DNA of 6,299 bases from assembly GCA_023257325.1 (NCBI GenBank), contig JALRCP010000079.1:1-6299 (forward strand). The letters are read 5' to 3'. The notes beneath the pieces were generated by a model, which saw only the letters and a list, made by a program, of their open reading frames with translations, had not been told where the DNA came from and searched no databases. Both the position numbers and the translations under genes were made by a program. Shown piece after piece: positions 1 to 6,299 of the stretch. This DNA is from Polynucleobacter sp. GTDB taxonomy: Bacteria > Pseudomonadota > Gammaproteobacteria > Burkholderiales > Burkholderiaceae. Every line of letters starts with the position of its first letter. The stretch's first letter is position 1.

Positions 1-618
<618 letters not shown>

Positions 619-641
619 CTAAAAATTGTTTGATATGTTGA

Positions 642-669
642 ATTTGAGGATGAATCTTGATTTTTCAAG
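642..669 (-). promoter_or_regulatory. Sigma-32 (RpoH)-type heat-shock promoter of dnaK
   Basis: Reading the minus strand, a -35 box CTTGAA (669-664) is followed by a 14-bp spacer and a -10 box CCTCAAAT (649-642), which resembles the RpoH consensus CCCCATnT. The spacing equals that of the better match in front of grpE. Transcription would start near 635, giving a leader of about 26 nt that includes the AGGAG ribosome-binding site. The -35 is also one arm of a small inverted repeat (CTTGA-4 nt-TCAAG, 669-656), probably by chance. The promoter would let dnaK be induced independently of grpE. The -10 is imperfect, so this is a good candidate, not a certainty. Confidence 0.6.
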
Positions 670-675
670 CCATCT

Positions 676-1245
676 TTACTTGGCTTGGCTCACTGTCACC
701 AAAGCAGGCCTTAAAACACGATCGGCAATCAAATAACCTTTTTGCAAAACCGTGACCACTGTATTGGCTTCTTGCTCATGAGGGACCATCGCAATGGCTT
801 GATGACGATGCGGATCAAATTTTTCACCCACTGGATTAATCTCTAAAACGCGGCCTTTCTCTAACGCAGACATTAACTGCTTCAGAGTTAACTCAATGCC
901 CTCTTTCATTTTTGCTGGATCAGAACCGCTATCCGTTAGGGCAGCGTTCAAACTATCCAGAACGGGTAATAAGTTTTCAGCAAAGCCCTCAATCGCAAAT
1001 TTATGGGCTTTGGTCACTTCTTCCAAAGATCTGCGACGCGCATTTTCAACCTCAGCCTTCGCACGCAAGAATTGATCTTGAAACTCTTGAACCTGAGCTT
1101 CTAAGGCTTGGATTTTTTCTTCAGGCGTCAATGGGACTTCGGGTTGAGCAGATTCAGCAGCCCCAGAAGAGGCCTCTGTAGCGCTCATATTTTTTTCTAA
1201 CTCATTGATTTCTTGAGTTTTTTCTGAATTATTGTCTTGAGTCAT
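676..1245 (-). CDS. grpE: GrpE, nucleotide-exchange factor for DnaK
   Basis: GrpE is a cytoplasmic dimer that drives ADP release from DnaK, resetting the chaperone cycle. The protein is 189 residues, normal for the family. Residues 1-40 form a polar, acidic, poorly conserved tail. Residues 41-90 are a long charged helix ([20 protein letters not shown] and onward) expected to form the dimer coiled coil. A helical segment follows (91-135), and the C-terminal beta domain holds the family signature: [13 protein letters not shown] (143-155) and [20 protein letters not shown] (161-180). The start is not firmly fixed. ATG 1245 lies 19-35 bases downstream of a strong heat-shock promoter but has no Shine-Dalgarno, and the in-frame ATG at codon 20 (1188) has none at good spacing either. 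ATG 1245 is preferred because GrpE proteins normally have such a tail. dnaK follows after 66 bp. Confidence 0.97.
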   Translation of the reverse strand: MTQDNNSEKTQEINELEKNMSATEASSGAAESAQPEVPLTPEEKIQALEAQVQEFQDQFLRAKAEVENARRRSLEEVTKAHKFAIEGFAENLLPVLDSLNAALTDSGSDPAKMKEGIELTLKQLMSALEKGRVLEINPVGEKFDPHRHQAIAMVPHEQEANTVVTVLQKGYLIADRVLRPALVTVSQAK

Positions 1246-1246
1246 A

Positions 1247-1273
1247 GGTCATTTATTAGTTCAATAAATGACC
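1247..1273 (-). repeat. Perfect 11-bp inverted repeat at the grpE start (possible operator or RNA hairpin)
   Basis: The arms GGTCATTTATT (1247-1257) and AATAAATGACC (1263-1273) are exact reverse complements separated by 5 bases. The repeat starts directly after the grpE -10 box and ends one base before the start codon, so it covers the predicted transcription start and all of the ribosome-binding region. It has no resemblance to CIRCE (TTAGCACTC-N9-GAGTGCTAA). It could be a binding site for a dimeric DNA-binding protein, or a hairpin in longer transcripts reading in from hemH. A transcript starting at the heat-shock promoter would keep only the inner, A/U-only part of the stem. The repeat is plain in the sequence; its function is unknown. 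Confidence 0.6.
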
Positions 1274-1301
1274 ATATGGGCATCAAATCCTTTAATTCAA
1301 G
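1274..1301 (-). promoter_or_regulatory. Sigma-32 (RpoH)-type heat-shock promoter of grpE
   Basis: On the minus strand a -35 box CTTGAA (1301-1296), preceded by CC as in the fuller RpoH consensus, is followed by a 14-bp spacer and the -10 box GCCCATAT (1281-1274), which matches CCCCATnT at all but the first base. This is the best promoter match in the window. Transcription would start around 1265-1269, giving a leader of about 20-24 nt. It lies downstream of the hemH stem-loop, so grpE-dnaK can be expressed separately from hrcA-hemH. Confidence 0.8.
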
Positions 1302-1321
1302 GGCAAAAAGAAAATTTATTT

Positions 1322-1355
1322 AAAAATTATGAGCTTCTTTGAAAGATTGAAGCTC
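1322..1355 (-). terminator. Likely intrinsic terminator after hemH
   Basis: Two bases after the hemH stop codon the minus strand reads GAGCTTC (1355-1349), an 11-nt loop, then GAAGCTC (1337-1331), a perfect 7-bp stem. It is followed by ATAATTTTTA, an A/T-rich tail with a run of five T. The tail is interrupted near the stem, so termination may be partial. The position between the hemH stop and the grpE heat-shock promoter fits a terminator separating hrcA-hemH from grpE-dnaK. On the plus strand the stem is not followed by a T run, so it should act in one direction only. Confidence 0.55.
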
Positions 1356-1357
1356 TC

Positions 1358-2455
1358 TCACCCAGCTTTTTTATTGGCCAACTGCGCTGCACGTTCTAGA
1401 CTTAAGGCCAAGGCTTCTGGTGACTCAGGCATCTGAGGCCAGCCCGCCAAATGATCGGCAGCAATTTCTGCCAAACCAGAAATCCAGGCGGGGCTGTTAT
1501 TCAAGCAAGCAATGTAGTGATACTCCCCACCCCCCGCAGTGAGGAAATCATCACGAACTTCCATGGCGATTTCCTCGAGAGTTTCCAAACAATCGGCTGG
1601 AAAGCCTGGGCAAAAAATATCCAAACGACCCGTTTTCTTCTCACCCAAGGCTTGAACCGTGGGAGCGGTGTAAGGCTTAAGCCACTCAGCTTTCCCAAAT
1701 CGAGACTGGAAAGTCACCATCGCCTGATCAGGGGATAACCCCAAAGCTTCACGCAACAAACGACCTGTTTTATGACACTCACAGTGATAAGGATCCCCTT
1801 TATCAAGAGTGCGCTTAGGAACTCCGTGAAATGAAAACAGTAATTTGTCACCCGCCTCAAAATTAGGGCGCCCATGCTCTTGCCAGTATCCTTCCACTTG
1901 CTCTTTGAGAGCATTGATGTAATCAGGGTGGTCGTGATAATGCTTCACAATTCGAAGCTCTGGTTGATTGCGCCAGCCACCAATGATTCTGAAAATTTCG
2001 TCAAAAGTAGATGCGGTAGTTGTTGCAGAGTACTGAGGATATAAAGGCAACACCAACAAGCGCTCCATACCTAAACCCTGCATGCGCTTGAGAACAGATT
2101 CCAAACTTGGATTGCCATAACGCATGGCGGTATCCACCAAAATATTTTTGCCCTGCGCCAATAATTTTTGTTCTAAAGCTTGACCTTGCTTTTTAGAGTG
2201 CACCAACAAGGGTGAACCCCCATCAGGACCTTTCATCCAAATGCTGGCATATTTTTTAGCTGATGCACCTGATCGAATTGGCAGAATAATTAAATTAAGA
2301 ATGAACCACCAAATGAATTTTGGAATCTCAACCACACGGGGGTCCGATAAAAATTGCTTTAAGTAAGGTTTGACTGCTGCAGCTGTTGGTGCATCAGGTG
2401 TTCCTAAATTAACCAGCAAGATTGCTGTGCGTTGAGCTGGGCGACTAAGGGCCAT
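1358..2455 (-). CDS. hemH: Ferrochelatase (protoheme ferro-lyase)
   Basis: This enzyme inserts Fe2+ into protoporphyrin IX to make protoheme, the last step of heme synthesis, at the inner face of the cytoplasmic membrane. It has 365 residues, longer than E. coli HemH (320) and, as I recall, usual for betaproteobacteria. It opens with the family N-terminus [13 protein letters not shown] (11-23). A hydrophobic stretch follows (about 47-60, [12 protein letters not shown]), which fits the membrane-facing lip. The active-site motif SFHGVP (208-213) supplies the catalytic H210. [14 protein letters not shown] (250-263) and [14 protein letters not shown] (283-296), with the conserved acidic E291, complete the signature. 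The ATG at 2455 lies 8 bp after the hrcA stop, and its ribosome-binding site overlaps that stop, so the two genes are very probably one transcript with coupled translation. A stem-loop follows the stop codon. Confidence 0.98.
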   Translation of the reverse strand: MALSRPAQRTAILLVNLGTPDAPTAAAVKPYLKQFLSDPRVVEIPKFIWWFILNLIILPIRSGASAKKYASIWMKGPDGGSPLLVHSKKQGQALEQKLLAQGKNILVDTAMRYGNPSLESVLKRMQGLGMERLLVLPLYPQYSATTTASTFDEIFRIIGGWRNQPELRIVKHYHDHPDYINALKEQVEGYWQEHGRPNFEAGDKLLFSFHGVPKRTLDKGDPYHCECHKTGRLLREALGLSPDQAMVTFQSRFGKAEWLKPYTAPTVQALGEKKTGRLDIFCPGFPADCLETLEEIAMEVRDDFLTAGGGEYHYIACLNNSPAWISGLAEIAADHLAGWPQMPESPEALALSLERAAQLANKKAG

Positions 2456-2460
2456 GTATT

Positions 2461-2465
2461 ACCTC
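2461..2465 (-). promoter_or_regulatory. hemH ribosome-binding site overlapping the hrcA stop codon
   Basis: The minus strand reads TGAGGTAATACATG: the hrcA stop TGA shares its last two bases with the GAGGT Shine-Dalgarno (2465-2461), five bases before the hemH ATG. Ribosomes finishing hrcA would sit on the hemH initiation region. This supports the ATG at 2455 and translational coupling of the two genes. Confidence 0.75.
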
Positions 2466-3501
2466 ACTTATTAAAAATTCCACCACTGCCACTGACACTC
2501 AAGGCACTTGAGAGCAATTTAGAGGTAATGTCCACAATAGGAATCACGCGTTCATAAGCCATTCGGGTTGGCCCAATCACGCCTAAAGTTCCCACAATTC
2601 TGCCATCTACGTGATAAGGAGCAGTAATAACCGCCATGTCTTCCATGGGTACCAAATCACTTTCGCCACCAATAAATACCTGAACGCCCTCAGCACGCGA
2701 AGAAACATCCAACAATTGCAACAATTCGGTCTTCTCTTCAAAGACACCAAACAGCTGCTTTAATTTGTCCATATCTGAAGAAAGGTCACCCACATTTAAC
2801 AAGCGCCTTTCTCCAGAAATAATGACACCAGAATCGGGTGAATTATTTTCTGCACCAACCTTAAGAGCTGCTTCCATTAAAGAACTGATTCCAGACTTGA
2901 TGCTTTCCAACTCTTGCCTGAGTCTTTCTTTGACGGCATAAAAGCTTAAGCCTGCAAAATGGCTATTTAAATAATTACTGGCCTCAACTAATTCTGAAGG
3001 ACCATAGTCACGCTCAGTCAAGATGATTCTGTTTTGCACATCCCCCTCAGGCGTGACCAAAATCAATAAGATTCTTTTTTCAGAGAGTCTTAAAAATTCC
3101 ACTTGTTTAAAAATCTCAGAACGTCTTGGCGTAAGAACCACCCCCGCAAAGTTCGATAAATTGGATAACACTTGAGCTGCTGCAGTCACTACCCTCTGTG
3201 GAGCATCCGCCTGAATCGCATCCTGAGCCTCATGCGCCATGACTTCTTCAATTGGCTTGACCGTGAGCATCGTATCGACAAATAAACGATAGCCTTTGGG
3301 GGTTGGAATTCTGCCCGCGGAAGTGTGGGGGCTGGCCACAAAACCCATGTCTTCGAGATCAGCCATGACGTTTCTGATGGTTGCAGCCGACAAGTCCAAA
3401 CCTGAAAATTTAGATAAAGCACGAGAGCCAACAGGCTGTCCATCAGCGATATAGTGCTCAATCAGGGTTTTTAGTAGGCTTTTTGAACGGTCATCCATCA
3501 T
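2464..3501 (-). CDS. hrcA: HrcA, heat-inducible transcription repressor
   Basis: HrcA is a dimeric repressor that binds CIRCE operators, classically in front of groESL and in some bacteria dnaK, with GroEL assisting its folding. At 345 residues it has the usual family length. Residues 1-75 form the winged-helix DNA-binding domain, with [13 protein letters not shown] (19-31), the recognition-helix region [15 protein letters not shown] (39-53) and the wing [20 protein letters not shown] (57-76). The dimerisation and GAF-like part follows, including [17 protein letters not shown] (123-139) and the C-terminal core [10 protein letters not shown] (275-284), [20 protein letters not shown] (294-313) and [19 protein letters not shown] (316-334). 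There are two adjacent ATGs (3501 and 3498), either of which could be used, and no Shine-Dalgarno before them. hemH follows in what looks like one operon; nadK diverges 43 bp away. No CIRCE is visible nearby, so self-repression through CIRCE is not apparent. Confidence 0.97.
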   Translation of the reverse strand: MMDDRSKSLLKTLIEHYIADGQPVGSRALSKFSGLDLSAATIRNVMADLEDMGFVASPHTSAGRIPTPKGYRLFVDTMLTVKPIEEVMAHEAQDAIQADAPQRVVTAAAQVLSNLSNFAGVVLTPRRSEIFKQVEFLRLSEKRILLILVTPEGDVQNRIILTERDYGPSELVEASNYLNSHFAGLSFYAVKERLRQELESIKSGISSLMEAALKVGAENNSPDSGVIISGERRLLNVGDLSSDMDKLKQLFGVFEEKTELLQLLDVSSRAEGVQVFIGGESDLVPMEDMAVITAPYHVDGRIVGTLGVIGPTRMAYERVIPIVDITSKLLSSALSVSGSGGIFNK

Positions 3502-3507
3502 TTATCA

Positions 3508-3513
3508 ATTGTA
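3508..3513 (-). promoter_or_regulatory. Candidate -10 box for hrcA, near the start codon
   Basis: On the minus strand TACAAT (3513-3508) differs from TATAAT at one base. Transcription would begin about at the hrcA ATG (3501), giving a leaderless or nearly leaderless message, which agrees with the lack of a Shine-Dalgarno. There is no convincing -35 at 16-18 bp (TTAAAC at 17 bp is poor). A perfect TTGACA lies further upstream at 3551-3546, but too far away for this -10. The call is weak. Confidence 0.3.
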
Positions 3514-3537
3514 GGGCTATTAGGGCTATGGTTTAAT
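3509..3537 (+). promoter_or_regulatory. Candidate promoter for nadK-recN
   Basis: TTTAAT (3532-3537) differs from the -10 consensus at one base. A poor -35 (TTGTAG, 3509-3514, three of six matches) lies 17 bp upstream and overlaps the candidate hrcA -10 on the other strand. The predicted start falls at about 3544-3545, on the nadK ATG, so this message too would be leaderless or nearly so. No Shine-Dalgarno precedes nadK, which agrees, but the -35 match is little better than chance. Confidence 0.3.
3512..3529. repeat. Tandem 9-bp repeat TAGGGCTAT x2 between hrcA and nadK
   Basis: TAGGGCTAT occurs twice with no gap (3512-3520 and 3521-3529) in the middle of the 43-bp divergent intergenic region. 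It occupies the spacer of both candidate promoters. Two sites in phase 9 bp apart could bind a regulator, or it may be a simple local duplication. The repeat itself is certain; a function is not. Confidence 0.5.
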
Positions 3538-3544
3538 CAACATC

Positions 3545-4450
3545 ATGTCAAATCTTAAGACAAAAAGCTCGCAAAAGCATTTTAAGAAAATCGCCTTGGT
3601 TGGAAAGTACCAAGCCGATGGCTTTGCCCATATGCTTTTGAACCTTGCCAATATCCTCAAAAACCTCGGCTGTGAGGTATTTTTAGAGGCAGAAACGGCT
3701 GCTAATACGACCATCACCCAAATACCAGGTATTCCTGCCCGTGAATTTGAATCGAACATTGATTTGGTCATTGTTTTAGGTGGGGATGGAACGATGTTGG
3801 GCATTGCTAGACAAATTGCTGGTCAAAATGTCCCACTGATTGGTATCAATATGGGTACCTTGGGCTATATGACCGACATTCCTCTACAAGACGTAGAGCT
3901 AGTACTGACTGAAATGTTGAATGGTCAATATGAATCTGATATTCGTTATTTATTAGAAGCTGAAGTCATTCGCAATCAAACTGTGATTGGCTCGGGCTTG
4001 GCTTTAAACGACGTGGTTGTGAATCGTTCTGGTTTTTCAGGCATGCTTGAGTTAACGGTTCGAGTGAATGACCAGTTTATGTACAACCAACGTTCTGATG
4101 GTTTGATTGTCGCAACACCGACCGGATCAACCGCTTACTCAATGTCAGCTGGTGGCCCCATCTTGCACCCATCAGTTGCCGGCGTGGTACTCGCACCGAT
4201 TGCTCCGCACGCTCTATCTAATCGCCCAATTGTTCTGCCCAGTGATTCAATGATTGTGATTGAGTTAGTTGGCGGTAAAGATGTGACGGTCAATTTTGAT
4301 ATGCAATCTTTGACACAACTACAAGTTGGTGACGTAATTGCCATTAAACGTTCACAAAAGACAATTACATTACTTCACCCAATGGATCACAGCGATTACA
4401 GAGCGCTTCGACAAAAGTTGCACTGGAACGAATACCCCTCTTCTTTCTAA
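3545..4450 (+). CDS. nadK: NAD kinase (ATP/polyphosphate-NAD kinase)
   Basis: This enzyme phosphorylates NAD+ to NADP+ in the cytoplasm and is the cell's source of NADP. The protein has 301 residues, as expected. After a short basic N-terminus comes KIALVGKYQ (15-23). VLGGDGTMLG (77-86) contains the GGDGT phosphate-binding and catalytic motif. NMGTLGYMTD (102-111), LALNDVVV (152-159, with N155 and D156 for NAD contact), DGLIVATPTGSTAYSMSAGG (185-204) and the C-terminal RPIVLP (227-232) complete the family pattern. The ATG at 3545 is the first possible start: an in-frame TAG lies at 3521, and the next ATG (codon 30) would remove the conserved N-terminal strand. No Shine-Dalgarno is visible. 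recN begins 2 bp after its stop, a common betaproteobacterial pairing, and hrcA diverges upstream. Confidence 0.98.
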   Translation: MSNLKTKSSQKHFKKIALVGKYQADGFAHMLLNLANILKNLGCEVFLEAETAANTTITQIPGIPAREFESNIDLVIVLGGDGTMLGIARQIAGQNVPLIGINMGTLGYMTDIPLQDVELVLTEMLNGQYESDIRYLLEAEVIRNQTVIGSGLALNDVVVNRSGFSGMLELTVRVNDQFMYNQRSDGLIVATPTGSTAYSMSAGGPILHPSVAGVVLAPIAPHALSNRPIVLPSDSMIVIELVGGKDVTVNFDMQSLTQLQVGDVIAIKRSQKTITLLHPMDHSDYRALRQKLHWNEYPSSF

Positions 4451-4452
4451 AT

Positions 4453-6114
4453 ATGTTACGCAGCCTTCATATTCGCGACTTTGTGATTGTCGATGAACTC
4501 GATATTGATTTAGAAAACGGTTTTACCGTTCTTACTGGGGAAACAGGCGCCGGTAAATCAATTTTGTTAGACGCACTTTCATTGGCGCTTGGCGAAAGAG
4601 CTGACCCCAGTCAAATCAGAGAAGGAAAAAATCGTTCTGAAATTTCGGCTATTTTTTCTTTGAATGCGACGCTTAAAGAGCTAGTAACCCCTTGGTTCAA
4701 TGAACATGATTTCTCCTTAGACGAGGATGTCATCATGGTGAAGCGAGTGATTGATACCAGTGGTCGCAGCAAAGCATTCATCAACGGTAGCACCGCCACC
4801 CTGTCGCAATTGAAAGAAATGGCTGAATATTTTGTTGATATTCATGGACAACACGCCCACCAACTTCTTCTTAAATCAGGCGCACAAAGAGATTTGCTCG
4901 ACAAACAAGCCAAGCTTGAACCTTTGGTCAATGATGTCAAAATTTTGTATCAAGCATGGCAGCAAGCAGTCAAACAACTCAAACTTGCTAAAGAGGCAGG
5001 CGAAAGTTTGCAAAAAGAGCAAGAGCGACTCTCTTGGCAACTTGAAGAGCTTGATGCACTGGCCCCCAAGAATGGGGAATGGGCTGAAATTGAAGTGGAA
5101 CACGCCCGCCTAGCCAACGCTGCAAAACTGATTGAGGGTTCCCAATTGGCCGTGCAACTCTTGCAAGAACAGGACTCTAATGCTGAAGAGCTTTTATCCA
5201 GAGCTTTTCATGAAATCGCTGATTTAGCGAAATTAGACAGTCATTTAGAAGACGCCAAAATTGCAATTGAATCTGCACAAATACAAATTAGCGAAGCGGG
5301 TCATAGCCTAAACCGCTATTTACAAAAAATTGATGTCGATCCAGATCGCTTAGAAATTGTTGAGGAGCGACTCAAGGCTTTGCACAGCGCCGCCAAAAAA
5401 TTCAAAGTAAGCCCTGAAGATTTACCAAGCACCTGGCAAGAAATCAAAGAAAAAGTGGCAGCAATTAAAAATTCACAAGATTTGGATGCTTTAGAAGCAA
5501 AGCTTCAAGAAACTCATGCCGCCTATTTGAAATCAGCTAAAAAATTAAGCCAAGAACGTGCCAAAGCAGCGAAAGCCATGGAGACAGCTGTCACAGCAGC
5601 CATGCAGGATTTAGCCATGTCAGGCGGAATCTTTGCGATTCAACTAGAGCCTCTGTCTGAAGGAAGTATGCATGGTTTAGAACAAGTAGATTTTTTAGTG
5701 GCGGGACATCCTGGCGTTACTCCCAAGTCTTTATCCAAAGTTGCCTCTGGTGGCGAACTCGCCAGGATTAGTCTAGCTATTAGCGTAATCACTTCAAAGG
5801 CCAGTCATATTCCAACGCTAATTTTTGATGAGGTCGACTCAGGCATTGGTGGAGCCGTGGCCGAAACTGTGGGTAAACGTTTAAAAGAATTGGGGCAAGC
5901 GCATCAAGTCTTGTGCGTCACCCACTTACCTCAAGTAGCTGCCGAGGGTCATCAACATTGGAAGGTCACTAAAGAAACTCATGAGAATGTGACTATTTCA
6001 AGCATGACTTGCCTTAACCGACAGGACCGCGTAGAAGAAATTGCTCGCATGTTAGGCGGAGCTGAAATCACCGACACCACTCGTCGTCATGCGCGGGAAT
6101 TACTCGGTCAGTAA
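4453..6114 (+). CDS. recN: RecN, SMC-like DNA repair ATPase
   Basis: RecN is a cytoplasmic SMC-family ATPase that holds DNA ends and sister chromosomes during RecA-dependent double-strand break repair. At 553 residues it equals the E. coli length. The head's N-terminal half has MLRSLHIRDFVIVDELDI (1-18), the Walker A GETGAGKS (29-36) and the RecN-specific VDIHGQHAH (128-136). Residues about 150-380 are long charged helices rich in K, E, A and Q, the short coiled-coil arms. The second half of the head has the ABC signature VASGGELARISLAI (430-443), Walker B LIFDEVDSGIGG (456-467) and the H-loop CVTHLPQVAA (488-497). All catalytic motifs are intact. The ATG follows the nadK stop by 2 bp with no Shine-Dalgarno, so translation probably depends on coupling. 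I see no LexA-type box (CTGT-N8-ACAG) near it or near nadK. Its last 15 bp overlap glnE on the opposite strand. Confidence 0.98.
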   Translation: MLRSLHIRDFVIVDELDIDLENGFTVLTGETGAGKSILLDALSLALGERADPSQIREGKNRSEISAIFSLNATLKELVTPWFNEHDFSLDEDVIMVKRVIDTSGRSKAFINGSTATLSQLKEMAEYFVDIHGQHAHQLLLKSGAQRDLLDKQAKLEPLVNDVKILYQAWQQAVKQLKLAKEAGESLQKEQERLSWQLEELDALAPKNGEWAEIEVEHARLANAAKLIEGSQLAVQLLQEQDSNAEELLSRAFHEIADLAKLDSHLEDAKIAIESAQIQISEAGHSLNRYLQKIDVDPDRLEIVEERLKALHSAAKKFKVSPEDLPSTWQEIKEKVAAIKNSQDLDALEAKLQETHAAYLKSAKKLSQERAKAAKAMETAVTAAMQDLAMSGGIFAIQLEPLSEGSMHGLEQVDFLVAGHPGVTPKSLSKVASGGELARISLAISVITSKASHIPTLIFDEVDSGIGGAVAETVGKRLKELGQAHQVLCVTHLPQVAAEGHQHWKVTKETHENVTISSMTCLNRQDRVEEIARMLGGAEITDTTRRHARELLGQ

Positions 6115-6299
6115 GACTTCTTTCCAAAGTTTTTTGACTGCGCCTTGAGCATCCACCAACGCCTGATCCATCTCTTCTTTAGATACTCGGGTTTTTTCTG
6201 CCCCATCTAACCGAATTCGATGTTGGTACTCGCGATATAGTCGATAAGCATTGGCCACTTGATTGGCCAATTCAGATGAAATCAGTTTTTCTTCAGCTG
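6100..6299 (-). CDS. glnE: Glutamine synthetase adenylyltransferase (GlnE), C-terminal end, cut by the window edge
   Basis: Reading the minus strand from the right edge gives an open frame of 65 codons ending in TAA at 6102-6100. It is mostly helical, with LANQVANAYRLYREYQHRIR (10-29 of the visible part), LDGAEKTRV (30-38) and a tryptophan near the end, AVKKLWKEVL (53-62). This matches the C-terminal helical tail of betaproteobacterial GlnE, which has an AYR..R..QH.LRL.G....RV pattern and a closing LW. GlnE is the bifunctional cytoplasmic enzyme that adenylylates and deadenylylates glutamine synthetase in response to PII and glutamine. The two nucleotidyltransferase domains lie outside the window, so the assignment rests on the tail alone. 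The gene converges on recN and overlaps it by 15 bp. Confidence 0.78.
   Translation of the reverse strand, partial: AEEKLISSELANQVANAYRLYREYQHRIRLDGAEKTRVSKEEMDQALVDAQGAVKKLWKEVLLTE

Noticed and set aside
3546..3551. A perfect TTGACA on the minus strand as the hrcA -35 box
   Set aside because: At 16-18 bp spacing the -10 would be TAGCCC or similar, which is poor. The good TACAAT lies 32 bp away, too far to pair with it. It may be chance within the nadK start.
4832..5113. Open frames inside recN on both strands, and similar ones inside grpE, hemH, hrcA and nadK
   Set aside because: All lie entirely within strongly conserved genes in other frames, and their translations look like frame-shifted or antisense shadows with no motifs of their own.
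6115..6136. Possible terminator for recN: a short stem (ACTT/AAGT or CTTT/AAAG) followed by six T
   Set aside because: The stem is only 4 bp with A/T-rich pairs and lies inside the glnE coding frame. The T run is explained by AAA/TTT codons of glnE (the K-K of AVKKLW), so there is too little to call a terminator.

Overview
The window is an ordinary, well-conserved piece of a betaproteobacterial chromosome, most likely Burkholderiales. The moderate-to-low GC, together with the protein sequences and gene order, suggests a Polynucleobacter-like freshwater member of the Burkholderiaceae. That assignment rests on recognising families and gene order, not on a database search. I found no mobile element, CRISPR array, tRNA, rRNA, phage gene or new multi-gene system. 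Every stretch longer than about 120 bases is accounted for by a recognisable gene.

Layout. Left half, all on the minus strand and read from right to left: hrcA (3501-2464), hemH (2455-1358), grpE (1245-676), then dnaK (609 to the window edge, first 203 codons only). Right half, on the plus strand: nadK (3545-4450) and recN (4453-6114). At the right edge is the 3' end of a minus-strand gene, recognised as glnE (65 codons plus the stop), whose tail overlaps the tail of recN by 15 bp.

How it works together. HrcA is a heat-shock repressor; GrpE and DnaK are the nucleotide-exchange factor and the Hsp70 chaperone. hemH, which encodes ferrochelatase (last step of heme synthesis), sits between the repressor and the chaperone genes and appears translationally coupled to hrcA. 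A stem-loop with an A/T-rich tail follows hemH. Downstream of it, grpE has a clear sigma-32-type promoter, and dnaK has its own second one in the 66-bp grpE-dnaK gap. Both promoters are CTTGAA, a 14-bp spacer, then a CCCCAT-like -10. No CIRCE element (the HrcA operator) is visible, so the chaperone genes here look sigma-32 driven, with HrcA presumably acting elsewhere, for example at groESL. nadK (NADP supply) and recN (double-strand break repair) form a tight two-gene unit diverging from hrcA across only 43 bp.

The points most worth a second look are small regulatory ones. A perfect 11-bp inverted repeat lies between the grpE -10 box and its start codon, where a Shine-Dalgarno sequence is missing. 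The hrcA/nadK promoter region is very compact, contains a 9-bp tandem repeat, and could produce leaderless transcripts in both directions. The recN start has no visible ribosome-binding site or LexA box.
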